DNA of 64,000 bases. It comes from UBA10649 sp963700745. GTDB lineage: Bacteria > Actinomycetota > Actinomycetes > S36-B12. The notes under the pieces are model-generated. The model saw nothing but the letters and a program-made list of their open reading frames with translations, ran no database searches and was not told where the DNA came from. The stretch is taken from assembly GCA_963700745.1 (NCBI GenBank), contig CAVOYT010000002.1, forward strand, positions 124,001 to 188,000, read 5' to 3'. Positions 14,819-24,364 of this stretch are shown piece by piece (position 1 is the first letter of the stretch; each line of letters starts with the position of its first letter). The translations under genes and the position numbers were made by a program.

Positions 14819-15918
14819 GTGACGCAACCACTTTCCGTCGCCCCCGACCGAGGGCCGGCGGTACGCGGGCACGTCGTCGCGCGCGCTCCGCTGCCCGCCG
14901 TGCCGGACGAGGTCATCCGCGTCCTGAACGTGCTGCCGTCGGCGTCCTCGTGGTGGCGCCCGACTGCTCGGTGCTCCGTTCGAACGCCCGGGCCACCGCC
15001 CTGGGCCTGGTCAACCGGGACACGGTCACCATCCCGGACATCGTCCACCTGATCGAGCGGGTCGCCGATGACGGCCATGCCCGCGAGCAGGAGATGCGGG
15101 TCCGCCGCCCACCCCTCGGCCGCGAGCTGCTCGAGCTGCGCGTCCGCGTCGCCGCGCTCGGCACCGGTGCGATCCTCGTCCTCATCGACGACCTCGCCGA
15201 GGAGCGCCGGGTCGACGTCGTCCGGCGCGACTTCGTGGCCAACGTCAGCCACGAGCTGAAGACGCCGGTCGGCGCGCTGTCCCTGCTGGCCGAGGCGGTG
15301 CTGGCCGCCAGTGACGACTCGGACCAGGTGCGGCACTTCGCCGAGCGCATGCAGGTGGAGGCCTCACGGCTCAGCCATCTCGTGCAGGACGTCATCGACC
15401 TGTCCCGGCTCCAGGGCGACGACCCGCTCACCCACGCCGAGGTCGTCGACGTCGACGACCTCGTCCGATCGCGCCGTCGACGAGGTGCGCACCCTCGCGG
15501 CCCGCGAGGACATCGAGATCATCACCGGCGATCCGTGCGGTGGCCTGATCTACGGCGACGAGCGACAGCTGCTCGCTGCCCTGCGCAACCTGCTCATCAA
15601 CGCGATCGCGTACTCGCCGGGGCACACCCGCGTCGCCGTGAACGGCTCGCACGAGCGGACGGGATCGTCGAGATCGCGGTGAAGGACCAGGGCATCGGCA
15701 TCGCCGGCAACGACCTCGACCGGGTCTTCGAGCGCTTCTACCGGGTCGACCCGGCGCGCTCGCGGGTGACCGGCGGCACCGGCCTCGGGCTCGCCATCGT
15801 CAAGCACGTCAGCCAGAACCACGGCGGCGAGTGCACGGTGTGGTCCGAGCTCGGCGTCGGCTCGACGTTCACGCTGCGCCTGCCCGGTCTACCTGCCGTC
15901 CACACCAACCGACCATGA
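14819..15918 (+). CDS. senX3: SenX3-type sensor histidine kinase, frameshifted, no membrane segment seen
   Basis: Phosphate-responsive kinase partner of RegX3. After a variable N-terminus comes a PAS-like region (VLVVAPDCSVLRSNARATAL). The H-box FVANVSHELKTPVGALSLLA, LSRLQG, the N-box LLINAIAYSP, G1 DQGIGI and G2 GGTGLGLAIVKHVSQNHGG follow. Frame changes occur near 14940, 15465 and 15660. The start is the GTG at 14819, seven bases after a TATCCT. SenX3 proteins normally begin with two membrane helices. None is visible here in any frame between 14700 and 14950, so this kinase may be cytoplasmic. It is followed by regX3 after 54 bases. Confidence 0.9.
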
Positions 15919-15972
15919 CGGCGGGATCATCGGCGCCGACGTCGTGCCCCTGCACTCCGATGAGGGGGCCTC

Positions 15973-16653
15973 ATGACGCGCATCCTGGTCGTCGAGGACG
16001 AGGAGTCCTTCTCCGAGGCACTGGCCTTCATGCTCCGCCGGGAGGGGTACGAGGTGGAGGTGGCCGGCGACGGGAACGTCGCGGTCGATCTGTTCGCGCG
16101 CACGGGCGCCGACCTGATCCTGCTCGACCTGATGCTTCCCGGCCTCTCGGGCCTGGAGGTCTGCCGTCAGATCCGGACGACGTCGCAGGTGCCGATCATC
16201 ATGCTGACGGCCAAGGACGGTGAGATCGACAAGGTCGTCGGACTGGAGATCGGCGCCGACGACTACGTGACCAAGCCCTTCTCGTCCCGCGAACTGCTGG
16301 CCCGGGTGCGGTCGGTGCTGCGCCGGCACGGCGAACCCGAGGAGCTGGTCGCCGCGACGGTCGAGGCCGGACCGGTCCGCCTCGACGTCGACCGGCACGT
16401 GGTGACCGTTCGCGGCGAGACCGTGGCGATGCCGCTGAAGGAGTTCGACCTGCTGGAGCTGCTGGTGCGCAACGCCGGGCGGGTGCTGACCCGGTCGCAG
16501 CTCATCGACCGGGTCTGGGGCGCGGACTACGTGGGCGACACCAAGACCCTCGACGTGCACGTGAAGCGCCTGCGCGCCAAGATCGAGGAGAACCCCGCGA
16601 TCCCGGTGCACCTGGTCACGGTCCGCGGACTGGGCTACAAGTACGAGCCCTGA
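15973..16653 (+). CDS. regX3: Response regulator RegX3
   Basis: OmpR-family response regulator of phosphate starvation genes, 226 residues. The receiver domain has the acidic pair E8-D9, phospho-acceptor Asp52 (LLDLMLPG), the switch Thr79 (IIMLTAKDG) and Lys101 (DDYVTKPF). The winged-helix domain carries LKEFDLLELLVRNAGRVLTR and DTKTLDVHVKRLRAKI, ending VRGLGYKYEP. The frame is intact, unlike that of its kinase. Its expected targets in this window are phoU and its own operon through the PHO box, and possibly ppk. Confidence 0.95.
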   Translation: MTRILVVEDEESFSEALAFMLRREGYEVEVAGDGNVAVDLFARTGADLILLDLMLPGLSGLEVCRQIRTTSQVPIIMLTAKDGEIDKVVGLEIGADDYVTKPFSSRELLARVRSVLRRHGEPEELVAATVEAGPVRLDVDRHVVTVRGETVAMPLKEFDLLELLVRNAGRVLTRSQLIDRVWGADYVGDTKTLDVHVKRLRAKIEENPAIPVHLVTVRGLGYKYEP

Positions 16654-16694
16654 TCGGCCGCAGGGGCCAGCCCGGATCGGGCGAGACCAGCGCG

Positions 16695-17199
16695 TCACGG
16701 GCGTGATGCCCTCGTAGTAGCCGACCGGCGGAACGGTGAGGACGGACATCCGAACCAGGCCGGCCTTCTCGAAGCCGAGTTCGACGTCGACGTAGCTCGA
16801 CATCGGGACGTCGAGGCTCTCGGTGGTGACCTGCCGGTCTGAGTCGTACCCGTACGAGACCGAGGCGCCGGGGCCGATGACGTTCGCCTCGGACCCGGGG
16901 TCTCCGGGCTCGGCGATGATGGCCGGCATGCCACCGATCGTCGCGTAGGTGAGCGCGTCGTCCTCGATCCCGGTGTTGACGATCCGCATGATGAGCGACG
17001 CCGACGTGGAGCCCTCCGGACCCATGACGAGGGTCGCGTTCTCGATGTGGATCGCCCCCTGCGTGACCTCGACCCCGTTGCCGGAGTTCATGGTGGCCTG
17101 CGTGGTCGTGGTGGCGTCCTGTCCGTTGAAACACCCGGTCAGGGTCGGGACGGCAAGGACGAGCAGGGCCGCGGCTGCGGCGGCGGGGATGCGCTTCAC
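16695..17199 (-). CDS. Copper chaperone PCu(A)C-like (DUF461) lipoprotein, 3' end frameshifted
   Basis: Exported lipoprotein. The signal sequence MKRIPAAAAAALLVLAVP is followed by the lipobox LTGC (Cys22). The mature part resembles the DUF461/PCu(A)C fold found in actinobacteria: IHIENATLVM, SLIMRIVNTG, VPMSSYVDVELGFEKAG and the closing VLTVPPVGYYEGITP. Classical copper-binding Met/His ligands are not obvious, so metal binding is unproven. The frame lacks a stop and runs antisense into regX3. A TGA at 16695-16697, one frame away, directly follows the conserved end, so a one-base indel is inferred. It is convergent with regX3 and divergent from carD. Confidence 0.75.
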
Positions 17200-17301
17200 G
17201 GCGCCAAGAGTAGCGAAAGGAGCGCCCCGCGTTCAGCCGACCCGGATTCCGGCCCACGTTCCCGTGATAACCTTGAAGGCCTGGGAAAGGGGTTCCACTC
17301 T

Positions 17302-17784
17302 ATGACGTTCAACGTCGGCGACACCGTCGTCTACCCGCACCACGGGGCTGCTCTCATCGAGGCAGTCGAGATCCGGACCATCAAGGGTGAGGACCGTGAG
17401 TACCTGGTCCTCCGGGTTGCTCAGGGTGACCTGACCGTCCGGGTACCCGCGGACAACGTCGATCTCGTGGGCGTGCGCGATGTCGTGAACGCGGAGGGAC
17501 TGGACCGCGTGTTCAACGTGCTGCGCCAGCCCTACACCGAGGAGCCCACCAACTGGTCGCGCCGCTACAAGGCCAACCTCGAGAAGCTCGCCTCCGGCGA
17601 CGTCATCAAGGTGGCCGAGGTCGTCCGCGACCTGTGGCGTCGTGAGCGTGAGCGCGGCCTGTCGGCCGGCGAGAAGCGCATGCTGGCCAAGGCCCGGCAG
17701 ATCCTGGTGAGCGAGCTGGCCCTCGCGGAGAAGACCAACGAGGACAAGGCCGAGGCCATCCTCGACGAAGTCCTCGCCTCCTAG
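17302..17784 (+). CDS. carD: RNA polymerase-binding transcription factor CarD
   Basis: Binds the RNA polymerase beta subunit and the upstream edge of the transcription bubble, stabilising open complexes, especially at rRNA promoters. The 160-residue protein has the Tudor-like RNA polymerase-interaction domain (MTFNVGDTVVYPHHGAALIE, VRVPADN) and the helical DNA-binding domain with the key Trp in NWSRRYKANLEKL, followed by RRERERGLSAGEKRML. An AAAGGGG lies before the ATG. It heads the conserved carD-ispD-ispF-cysS-rlmB run. The frame is intact. Confidence 0.96.
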   Translation: MTFNVGDTVVYPHHGAALIEAVEIRTIKGEDREYLVLRVAQGDLTVRVPADNVDLVGVRDVVNAEGLDRVFNVLRQPYTEEPTNWSRRYKANLEKLASGDVIKVAEVVRDLWRRERERGLSAGEKRMLAKARQILVSELALAEKTNEDKAEAILDEVLAS

Positions 17785-17792
17785 CCACCCCG

Positions 17793-18545
17793 GTGGCACC
17801 AACAGAGTCGTCCGGCACTGCGCCGGGCCGCTCCGACGGCGGCAGAACCGCGGCCCTCGTCCCGGCAGCCGGGTCGAGGTGAGCGACTCGGACCGGGTGC
17901 TCCCAAGGCCCTTCGTCCACTCGGCGGCGTGCCCATGCTGGTGCACGCCGTTCGCGCGCTGGCGGCCAGCCGCACCGTCGACATCGTCGTCGTCGCCGCA
18001 CCCGAGGACACCGTCGAGAGCGTCGCGTCGATGCTGTCGGAGCAGTCCTTCCCGGCCGACGTGGTCGTCGTCACGGGTGGCGAGACCCGGCAGGACTCCG
18101 TCGCGCGAGCGCTGATCACGCTGCCGTCCGACGTCGACGTGGTACTCGTCCACGATGCCGCCCGCCCCCTGGTGCCGGAGGAGCTCGTGACGGCCGTCGT
18201 CGCGGCCGTGCGCTCCGGCCACCCCGCGGTGGTGCCCGGCCTGCCGGTCGTCGACACCATCAAGCGCGTTGACTCGACGGCGACGTGGAGGAGACGGTCG
18301 ACCGATCAAGCCTTCGCGCGATCCAGACGCCGCAGGGCTTCGAGCGAAGCCTGCTGCAGCGGGCGCATGCAGTCGCCGATCTCGACGAGGTGCCCGCGAC
18401 CGACGACGCCGGGCTGGTCGAGCGGCTCGGCGTCCCGGTCTACGTCATCCCCGGTCATGAGGAGGCCTTCAAGGTGACCCGACCGTTCGATGTCGTCATG
18501 GCGGAGGCCGTCCTCGCGCGCCGGAGGGCCGCCGGTGCCGTCTGA
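17793..18545 (+). CDS. ispD: 2-C-methyl-D-erythritol 4-phosphate cytidylyltransferase, frameshifted
   Basis: MEP-pathway enzyme forming CDP-methylerythritol. GTG 17793 gives TAALVPAAGS, the start of the nucleotide-binding loop. The frame then stops at a TGA near 17880. The continuation of the loop (ERLGPGAPKALRPLGG, read across indels) leads into MLVHAVRALAASRTVDIVVV, ETRQDSVARAL and VLVHDAARPLVPEEL in a second frame. Near 18280 a third frame takes over with RAIQTPQGFERSLLQRAH, TDDAGLVE and GHEEAFKVTRPFD. All family motifs are present, so the protein is complete apart from two or three single-base indels. The 3' end overlaps ispF by 11 bases. Confidence 0.92.
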
Positions 18546-19032
18546 GTCCTCGATGCCCCTGGTCGGCATCGGCACCGACGTGCACGCCTTCGCCGAGGGT
18601 CGACAGCTCTGGCTGGCCGGCCTGCTGTGGCCAGGCGAGATGGGACTGGCGGGCCACTCCGATGCGGACGTCGCGGCGCATGCGTTGTGCGACGCACTGC
18701 TGTCGGCCGCCGGACTCGGCGACCTCGGGGCCGTCTTCGGAACCGACGACCCGACGTGGGCGCAGGCCTCGGGAGTCTCGCTGCTGAGCCACTCGGCCCG
18801 GCTCGTCCGTGATGCCGGCTTCGTGATCGGCAACGCCAGCGTGCAGGTCATCGGCAACCGTCCGCGAATCGGGTCGCGTCGTCAGGAGGCGCAGGATCTG
18901 CTCAGCGCCGCGATCGGCGCCCCGGTGCGAGTGTCCGGCACGACCACCGACGGGCTCGGCCTCACCGGAAGGGGTGAGGGCGTCGCCGCGATTGCGGTAG
19001 CGTCGATCGCCGCGGATCGGCCGCGTTCCTGA
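18535..19032 (+). CDS. ispF: 2-C-methyl-D-erythritol 2,4-cyclodiphosphate synthase
   Basis: MEP-pathway enzyme that cyclises CDP-methylerythritol 2-phosphate. It is a trimer with zinc at the subunit interface. The 165-residue protein shows the metal-binding GTDVHAF (Asp and His), AGHSDADVAAHALCDALL and the C-terminal TTTDGLGLTGRGEGVAAIA. GTG 18535 has a GGAGG eight bases upstream and overlaps the ispD stop. ATG 18553 is an alternative start that fits the family N-terminus. ispD and ispF are separate genes here, not fused. The frame is intact. Confidence 0.95.
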   Translation: MPSESSMPLVGIGTDVHAFAEGRQLWLAGLLWPGEMGLAGHSDADVAAHALCDALLSAAGLGDLGAVFGTDDPTWAQASGVSLLSHSARLVRDAGFVIGNASVQVIGNRPRIGSRRQEAQDLLSAAIGAPVRVSGTTTDGLGLTGRGEGVAAIAVASIAADRPRS

Positions 19033-19068
19033 GGAAGAGAGCCGTCGTCCGACGGGGAGGGAACACTG

Positions 19069-19464
19069 ATGACGCAGATTCCAGACGAGGCCCGCTCCTG
19101 GTTCGACCGGCCCGAGCACGCGACTCTCGCGACGATCATGCCCGACGGCCGCCCGCAGCTCTCGGTCGTCTGGGCCGGACTCGACGGCGACGACGTGGTC
19201 GTGTCGACGGTGAAGGGGCGTCGCAAGCACCTCAACATCGAACGAGACCCGCGGGTCGGCGTCCTGATGTTCGCTGGCGATGATCCCGACCACTACGTGG
19301 AGATCCGGGGAACGGCGACGATGACCGAGGAGGGCGGACGGGAGCTCATCGACCGCCTGAACCACGCCTACCGAGGGACGGGTCGGTATATCGGCGACGA
19401 CGGCACCGACAACATCCGCGTCGTCGTGCGGATCACTCCGGAGAGGGTCGTCTTCCGCGGCTGA
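19069..19464 (+). CDS. PPOX-class, probably F420-dependent, flavoenzyme
   Basis: Small split-beta-barrel protein of 131 residues in the pyridoxamine-phosphate-oxidase superfamily (actinobacterial FDOR-B group). Members bind F420, FMN or biliverdin/heme. Visible are RPEHATLATIMPDGRPQLSVVW, the Lys-Gly-Arg-Arg-Lys motif VSTVKGRRKHLNIERDPRVG (phosphate-binding in F420 enzymes) and YVEIRGTATM. The substrate cannot be assigned. It lies between ispF and cysS on the same strand, 36 bases after ispF. The ATG is preceded by GGGAGGGAA. The frame is intact. Confidence 0.85.
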   Translation: MTQIPDEARSWFDRPEHATLATIMPDGRPQLSVVWAGLDGDDVVVSTVKGRRKHLNIERDPRVGVLMFAGDDPDHYVEIRGTATMTEEGGRELIDRLNHAYRGTGRYIGDDGTDNIRVVVRITPERVVFRG

Positions 19465-19515
19465 TCGCACCGTCCGCGGAACAGCCGCCCCCAGAACCAT
19501 CGGTACTGTTCGCCT

Positions 19516-20919
19516 GTGGCCCTCCGCTTCTACGACACCGCGACGCGCTCGGTCCGCGACTTCGTCCCGATCGAGGACGGCAAGGCGGGCATCTACGTCT
19601 GTGGCGCCACGGTTCAGGCTGCCCCGCATGTCGGTCACGTCCGCAGCTACCTGGTGTTCGACGTCGTCCGCCGGTGGCTGACGGCACGCGGCTTCGACGT
19701 CACCCTCATCCGCAACGTCACCGACATCGACGACAAGATCATCGCGAAGGCCGAGGCTGGAGGGGTGCCCTACTGGGTCGTCGCGATGGACAACGAGCGT
19801 GCCTTCGATCACTCGTACGACGTGCTCGGCTGCCTGCGCCCGACCTACGAGCCGCGAGCGACCGGGCATATCCCGGAGATGGTCGCGCTCATGCAGCGAC
19901 TGATCGACCTCGGGCACGCCTACGCGTCGGACGGTGACGTGTACTTCGACGTGGGCTCCTTCGCCGAGTACGGGGCGCTCAGCGGCCAGCGGATGGACGA
20001 GATGCAGGCCGCCGCGGACGCGCCGGACCTCGACAAGCGCGATCCGCGCGACTTCGCGCTGTGGAAGTCCGCGAAGCCGGGGGAGCCCGCCTGGGACACC
20101 CCCTGGGGTCCGGGTCGGCCGGGCTGGCACATCGAGTGCTCGGCCATGGCGGAGAAGTACCTCGGCCCGGCCTTCGACATCCACGGCGGCGGTCTCGACC
20201 TGGTCTTCCCGCACCACGAGAACGAGATCGCCCAGTCGAAGGCGGCAGGTGACGGCTTCGCGAACTACTGGATGCACAACGCCTGGGTCACCACGTCCGG
20301 CGAGAAGATGAGCAAGTCGCTCGGCAACTCCCTGCTCGTCGACGAGGTCGTCAAGCGCGTCCGGCCGATCGAACTGCGCTACTACCTGACGGGTGCGCAC
20401 TACCGGTCGATGCTGGAGTACTCGGACGAGTCGGTGGCCGAGGCCGGACAGGGCTTTCGCCGGCTCGAGGGCTTCCTCGACCGGGCCGCGGAGCTGCTCG
20501 GCGGCCGGCCCGATGTCAGGCCGACCGCGCGGCCGGAGGCATTCGATGCGGCCATGGACGACGACATCGCGGTGTCGCAGGCGCTGGCGGTGCTGCATGA
20601 CACTGTCCGCGCCGGCAATGCCGCGCTCGCTGCCGATGACGAAGCCGCGGTCGCTCAGCACCTCGACGCAGCGCTCGCGATGCTGGACGTGCTCGGGCTG
20701 AACCCGTGGGCCGAGCCGTGGGTGGATTCGGGCGGCGGCGGAGGCCAGCGGCAGACCGAGGTGATCGACGCGCTCGTGCAGGTGGTCCTCGCCCAGCGCC
20801 AGGAGGCGCGAGCCCGCAAGGACTTCGCCGCCGCGGATGCGATCCGCGACGGTCTCGACGACATCGGCATCCGGGTCGAGGACACCGCTCACGGTGTCCG
20901 CTGGTCGCTGGACGACTGA
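19516..20919 (+). CDS. cysS: Cysteinyl-tRNA synthetase
   Basis: Class I synthetase that charges tRNA-Cys, 467 residues. It has the zinc-ligand and HIGH region YVCGATVQAAPHVGHVRSYL, the anticodon-side GGLDLVFPHHENEIAQS (zinc His/Glu), and the KMSKS loop GEKMSKSLGNS. The helical C-terminal domain ends RKDFAAADAIRDGLDDIGI. A separate mycothiol ligase (mshC, a CysS homologue) exists in such organisms. This one sits in the ispF-cysS-rlmB context and has the full-length C-terminal domain, so it is CysS. TACTGT at 19504-19509, six bases before GTG 19516, could be a -10 box for a leaderless transcript. The frame is intact. Confidence 0.95.
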   Translation: MALRFYDTATRSVRDFVPIEDGKAGIYVCGATVQAAPHVGHVRSYLVFDVVRRWLTARGFDVTLIRNVTDIDDKIIAKAEAGGVPYWVVAMDNERAFDHSYDVLGCLRPTYEPRATGHIPEMVALMQRLIDLGHAYASDGDVYFDVGSFAEYGALSGQRMDEMQAAADAPDLDKRDPRDFALWKSAKPGEPAWDTPWGPGRPGWHIECSAMAEKYLGPAFDIHGGGLDLVFPHHENEIAQSKAAGDGFANYWMHNAWVTTSGEKMSKSLGNSLLVDEVVKRVRPIELRYYLTGAHYRSMLEYSDESVAEAGQGFRRLEGFLDRAAELLGGRPDVRPTARPEAFDAAMDDDIAVSQALAVLHDTVRAGNAALAADDEAAVAQHLDAALAMLDVLGLNPWAEPWVDSGGGGGQRQTEVIDALVQVVLAQRQEARARKDFAAADAIRDGLDDIGIRVEDTAHGVRWSLDD

Positions 20920-20933
20920 GCCCGGGAGGGATC

Positions 20934-21890
20934 ATGGCAGGAAACTCGCAGCGTCGCGGCGCGATGCGCAAGGACGGCACCAAGAAGGGTGCGACCGTCG
21001 GCTCGGGCGGCCAGCGGCGCGCCAAGCTGGAGGGCCGCAAGCCCACGCCGAAGGCGACCGAGCGGCCCCATCACCCGGCTGCGCGCCGCGATCGCGCCGT
21101 CAAGAAGCGCTCCGAGTCGACGTCCCGACGCGCCGGGGGAGCGGGCCGGTCAAGCTCACGTCGCGGCTCCGGCGGCGTCCTGATGGGCCGCAATCCGATC
21201 GTCGAGGCGCTGCGCGCGAACATCCCCGCGACGGCCCTGTACGTGCAGGCGAAGGCGGACTCCGACGACCGCTGGCGCGAGTGCATGAAGATCGCGGTGG
21301 CCCGCAGCATCCCGATCATGGAGGTCGCCAAGACCGAGCTCGACCGCATGACGGACGGCGGGGTGCATCAGGGCCTCGTCCTGACGGTTCCGGAGTACGA
21401 GTACCTCGACATCAGCGCGCTGCAGTCCGGGACCCTGCTCGTTGCGCTCGACGGCGTGACCGACCCGCGGAACCTCGGCGCCATCGCGCGCTCCGCGGCA
21501 GCGTTCGGGGCGGACGGGATCGTCGTGCCGACGCGGCGATCGGTCGGCGTCACCGCGTCGGCGTGGAAGACGTCGGCGGGTGCACTTGCCCGGGTGCCGG
21601 TCGCCCAGGTCACGAACATGACGCGCACGATCCAGAGCCTGCAGAAGTCCGGGTTCACCGTCATCGGCCTGGCCGCCGACGCGGACGTGACGCTCGGCGG
21701 CCTCGATCGCGAGGTGCTCACCGATCCGCTGGTCGTGGTCATCGGCGCCGAGGGAGCGGGGCTGTCCAGGCTGGTGGGTCAGACCTGCGACTGGCGGGTC
21801 AGCATCCCGATGGTCGGCGGGGTGGAGTCCCTGAACGCTTCGGTGGCCGCCGGGATCGTTCTTCAGACGGTGTTCTCGGCCCGCTCCTGA
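20934..21890 (+). CDS. rlmB: 23S rRNA (guanosine-2'-O-)-methyltransferase RlmB
   Basis: SPOUT-fold TrmH-family enzyme that methylates the 2'-OH of G2251 (E. coli numbering) of 23S rRNA using SAM. The 318-residue protein has an extended Arg/Lys-rich N-terminus (about residues 1-80), common in actinobacterial members. The substrate-binding domain starts GGVLMGRNPIVEALRANIP. The catalytic part carries VALDGVTDPRNLGAIARSAA, LVVVIGAEGAGLS and VGGVESLNASVAAGIVL (knot motifs). The ATG has GGGAGGG upstream. Its 3' end overlaps the convergent antiporter gene by 28 bases. The frame is intact. Confidence 0.94.
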   Translation: MAGNSQRRGAMRKDGTKKGATVGSGGQRRAKLEGRKPTPKATERPHHPAARRDRAVKKRSESTSRRAGGAGRSSSRRGSGGVLMGRNPIVEALRANIPATALYVQAKADSDDRWRECMKIAVARSIPIMEVAKTELDRMTDGGVHQGLVLTVPEYEYLDISALQSGTLLVALDGVTDPRNLGAIARSAAAFGADGIVVPTRRSVGVTASAWKTSAGALARVPVAQVTNMTRTIQSLQKSGFTVIGLAADADVTLGGLDREVLTDPLVVVIGAEGAGLSRLVGQTCDWRVSIPMVGGVESLNASVAAGIVLQTVFSARS

Positions 21891-23052
21891 TCGGTCGGGG
21901 CGGAACCGCGGACGAGCGCGTTGCCGACCAGCGGGAAGACGAGGACGGTCAGGGCGCCGGCTCCGACGAGGGCGGCTGCGTTGGAGGGCTCCATGATGCC
22001 GGCCTCCACCTCGATGCTCGTGACGGCGACGACGATCGGGAGGGCCGTCGCCACGAGCAGCGAGAAGCGGGCGCGTTCGCGCCGGTCCGGGATGGCTCGG
22101 CGGTAGAGGACGTACTGCGTGACGCCCCTCGCCAGCAGCATGTAGACGAAGAACCTGCAGCATCGGCGCGGGATTCTCGACGATCGAGATGATGTCGAGG
22201 GTGGCTCCCGACACGACGAAGAACAGCGGGATGAGGAAGCCGAATCCGATCGCCTCGATCTTGCCCTGAAGGGCGGAGTCGGTGCTCGGCGGCGAGAAGC
22301 GGCGCACGATCACGCCGGCGATGAAGGCGCCGAGGACCACGTCGAGGCCGAACACCCCCGCAAGGGAGAGCAGCAGGATCATCAGGAGCATCGTGAAGCG
22401 CAGCGCGGTCTGGGAGCTGGTGTGGTGGCCGCGCTCGAGGATCGCGCGGACGCGATCGCCGGCGAAGCGGGCCGGCAGAGTGGCCAGGGCAAACGCCACG
22501 ACTCGCGAACAGCACGAGGCTGAGCAGGGCGACGAACGAGGACTTGGTGCTCAGCAGCACCGAGATCGCGACGATGGGTCCGAACTCCCCCCACGCGCCC
22601 GCGCCCATGAAGAGGGTGCCGAACCGGGTGTTGAGCTCGCCGCGGTCCCGGAGGATCGGCAGCAGGGTCCCGAGGGCCGTGGAGGTCAGGGCGATCGCGA
22701 CGCCGACGGTGTCATGGATCTTCCCGGTCTCGGTCATGATGATCGCTGCCGCCGCAGCGACCACGAGCGATACACCCCAGCCGATGGCGGCCAGTCGCCC
22801 GCTCTCCCCGCGGATGGCCCGCTCCTCGAGTTCCATGCCGGCCAGGAAGAACAGCAGGCCGAGCCCGATCTCCGAGAGCAGCTCGATCGAGCCGTCCACC
22901 ACGATCCAGCCCAGCATCTCCGGGCCGAAGAGGATCCCGGCGCCGAGGAGGAGCACGACCTCTGCCACCTTGATCCGAAACAGGCCCACCATGAGGGGCA
23001 CGAACGCCGCTATCGCCGCGATCACGAGCAGCGAGCGGAACTCCTCGGTCAT
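21863..23052 (-). CDS. CPA2-type cation/proton antiporter, frameshifted
   Basis: Integral membrane Na+/H+ or K+/H+ exchanger of the KefB/NapA type with about 12 helices. The first frame gives LLLGAGILFGPEMLGWI, LGLLFFLAGMELE and VAIALTSTALGTLLPIL (the helix holding the ion-binding region). Around 22500 a second frame continues with LLLSLAGVFGLDVVLGAFIA and IEAIGFGFLIPLFFVVSGAT. Around 22155 a third frame ends with LLVATALPIVVAVTSIE and ALTVLVFPLVGNALV. No C-terminal TrkA domain is present. The ATG at 23052 overlaps the stop of the upstream DUF4032 gene (ATGA). Confidence 0.88.
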
Positions 23053-24317
23053 TCGTCGACCAGCGGCGGCAGCACGATGCGGAGACTAGCGGTGTCGTCG
23101 CTCGGCGAGCCGCTGCGCGACCCCAGCACCGACTGCTCGTCGGGTTTCGCGGACAAGATGGTGTCCACGTAGTCGCTGATCGCCTCGCCGAAGGCGACGC
23201 TCGTGCCCGCGCGCTCGGACATGAACCACCGGTGCTCGAGCACCTCGTGGAAGATCTCGGCAGGTTCGAGCTTTCCCCGCATAGCCGGCGGGACCTCGGA
23301 CATGACCCGCTCGAACCGCTCAGTGACCCAGCGGTGCGCCGCGATCTCCTCATCCGCGCTGCCGAGGCCGATCTTCACACGGAACGAGTCGAGGTCGTTC
23401 AGGAGTCGACGGGCCTGGTTCTCCTCGACGTCCAGTCCGGTCAGGCGGATGAGGCGCCGGGAGTGATGGCCGGAGTCGACGACCTTCGGGGTCACCACGA
23501 TGTGCTGACCGTCGTCATGCGTGGTCACCTGGAGCTCGGCGACGTCGAAGCCGAGCAGATTGAGGCGTCGGACCCGGGATTCGAGCGGGTAGCGGTCATC
23601 GCGGGTGATGACGATCGGGCCCGTGACCTCGTCCCACAGCTGCTCGTAGCGGGTGCGCAGGCTCACGCCGGTGACGATGGGGTCGATGCCGTCATGGAGC
23701 CGTCCGGCTGCCTGCAGGTCCATCAGCTCCCCGGCCACGTTGGTGGCGGCCGTCTCGAGGTCGTACGTGCGCTGGCCGTCGGACAGCGTCGGATGCAGTT
23801 CACCGGTCTCAGCGTCGACGAGGTAGGCGGCGAACGCCCCGGCGTCGCGCCGGAAGAGCGTGTTCGACAACGAGCAGTCGTTCCAGGAGAAGCCGGCCAG
23901 GTGCACCTGGACGATGAGGACCGCGAGGGCGTCGAGCAGCCGGTTGGCGGTTTCCAGCCGCAGGCTCGACGAGAACAGGGCCCGGTAGGGCAACGAGAAC
24001 TCCAGGTGCCGGGTGATCAATGCGGCCGCCAGGGGTTCGCCCGCGGAATCGACCCGGTCGAGGATCACGCCAACCGGCTCGACCGTCGGGAGGTCGCGGC
24101 GCTGAAGGTCGAAGAGCAGCTCGTACTCGCGCTGCGCATAGTGCTCCTCGACCTCCTTGATCGCGTACACGACGCCGTTGAGGCGCACGAAGCGCACGAC
24201 ATGCCGGGAGATGCCCCGTGGCAGCGCGACCACGAGCTCGTCGGGCCAGTCCTCGAGCGGGGTCGCCCACGGGAGGAACGCGAGCTCGGGCTCGCCCAGA
24301 CTGCCGGTCAATCGCAC
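23049..24317 (-). CDS. DUF4032 protein with kinase-like fold
   Basis: Actinobacterial protein of 422 residues. The N-terminal part resembles lipopolysaccharide-kinase-like folds (VVYAIKEVEEHYAQREYELL, then VHLAGFSWNDCSLSNTLF, which resembles a catalytic loop with the Asp-x4-Asn pattern, and YLVDAETGELHP). The conserved DUF4032 domain follows (about residues 230-390). The function is unknown. A phosphotransferase role is inference from the loop motifs. The start is GTG 24317, and 47 bases separate it from the divergent LacI gene. The stop overlaps the antiporter start, so the two are cotranscribed. The frame is intact. Confidence 0.85.
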   Translation of the reverse strand: MRLTGSLGEPELAFLPWATPLEDWPDELVVALPRGISRHVVRFVRLNGVVYAIKEVEEHYAQREYELLFDLQRRDLPTVEPVGVILDRVDSAGEPLAAALITRHLEFSLPYRALFSSSLRLETANRLLDALAVLIVQVHLAGFSWNDCSLSNTLFRRDAGAFAAYLVDAETGELHPTLSDGQRTYDLETAATNVAGELMDLQAAGRLHDGIDPIVTGVSLRTRYEQLWDEVTGPIVITRDDRYPLESRVRRLNLLGFDVAELQVTTHDDGQHIVVTPKVVDSGHHSRRLIRLTGLDVEENQARRLLNDLDSFRVKIGLGSADEEIAAHRWVTERFERVMSEVPPAMRGKLEPAEIFHEVLEHRWFMSERAGTSVAFGEAISDYVDTILSAKPDEQSVLGSRSGSPSDDTASLRIVLPPLVDE

Positions 24318-24364
24318 GGGCGCAGCCTTTCACGTCGGCTGGCGGAGAGCCATAGGGTGATCGG

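Noticed and set aside
19516..20919. MshC (mycothiol ligase) in place of CysS
   Set aside because: The long C-terminal domain and the ispF-cysS-rlmB context fit cysteinyl-tRNA synthetase. MshC is shorter and usually elsewhere.
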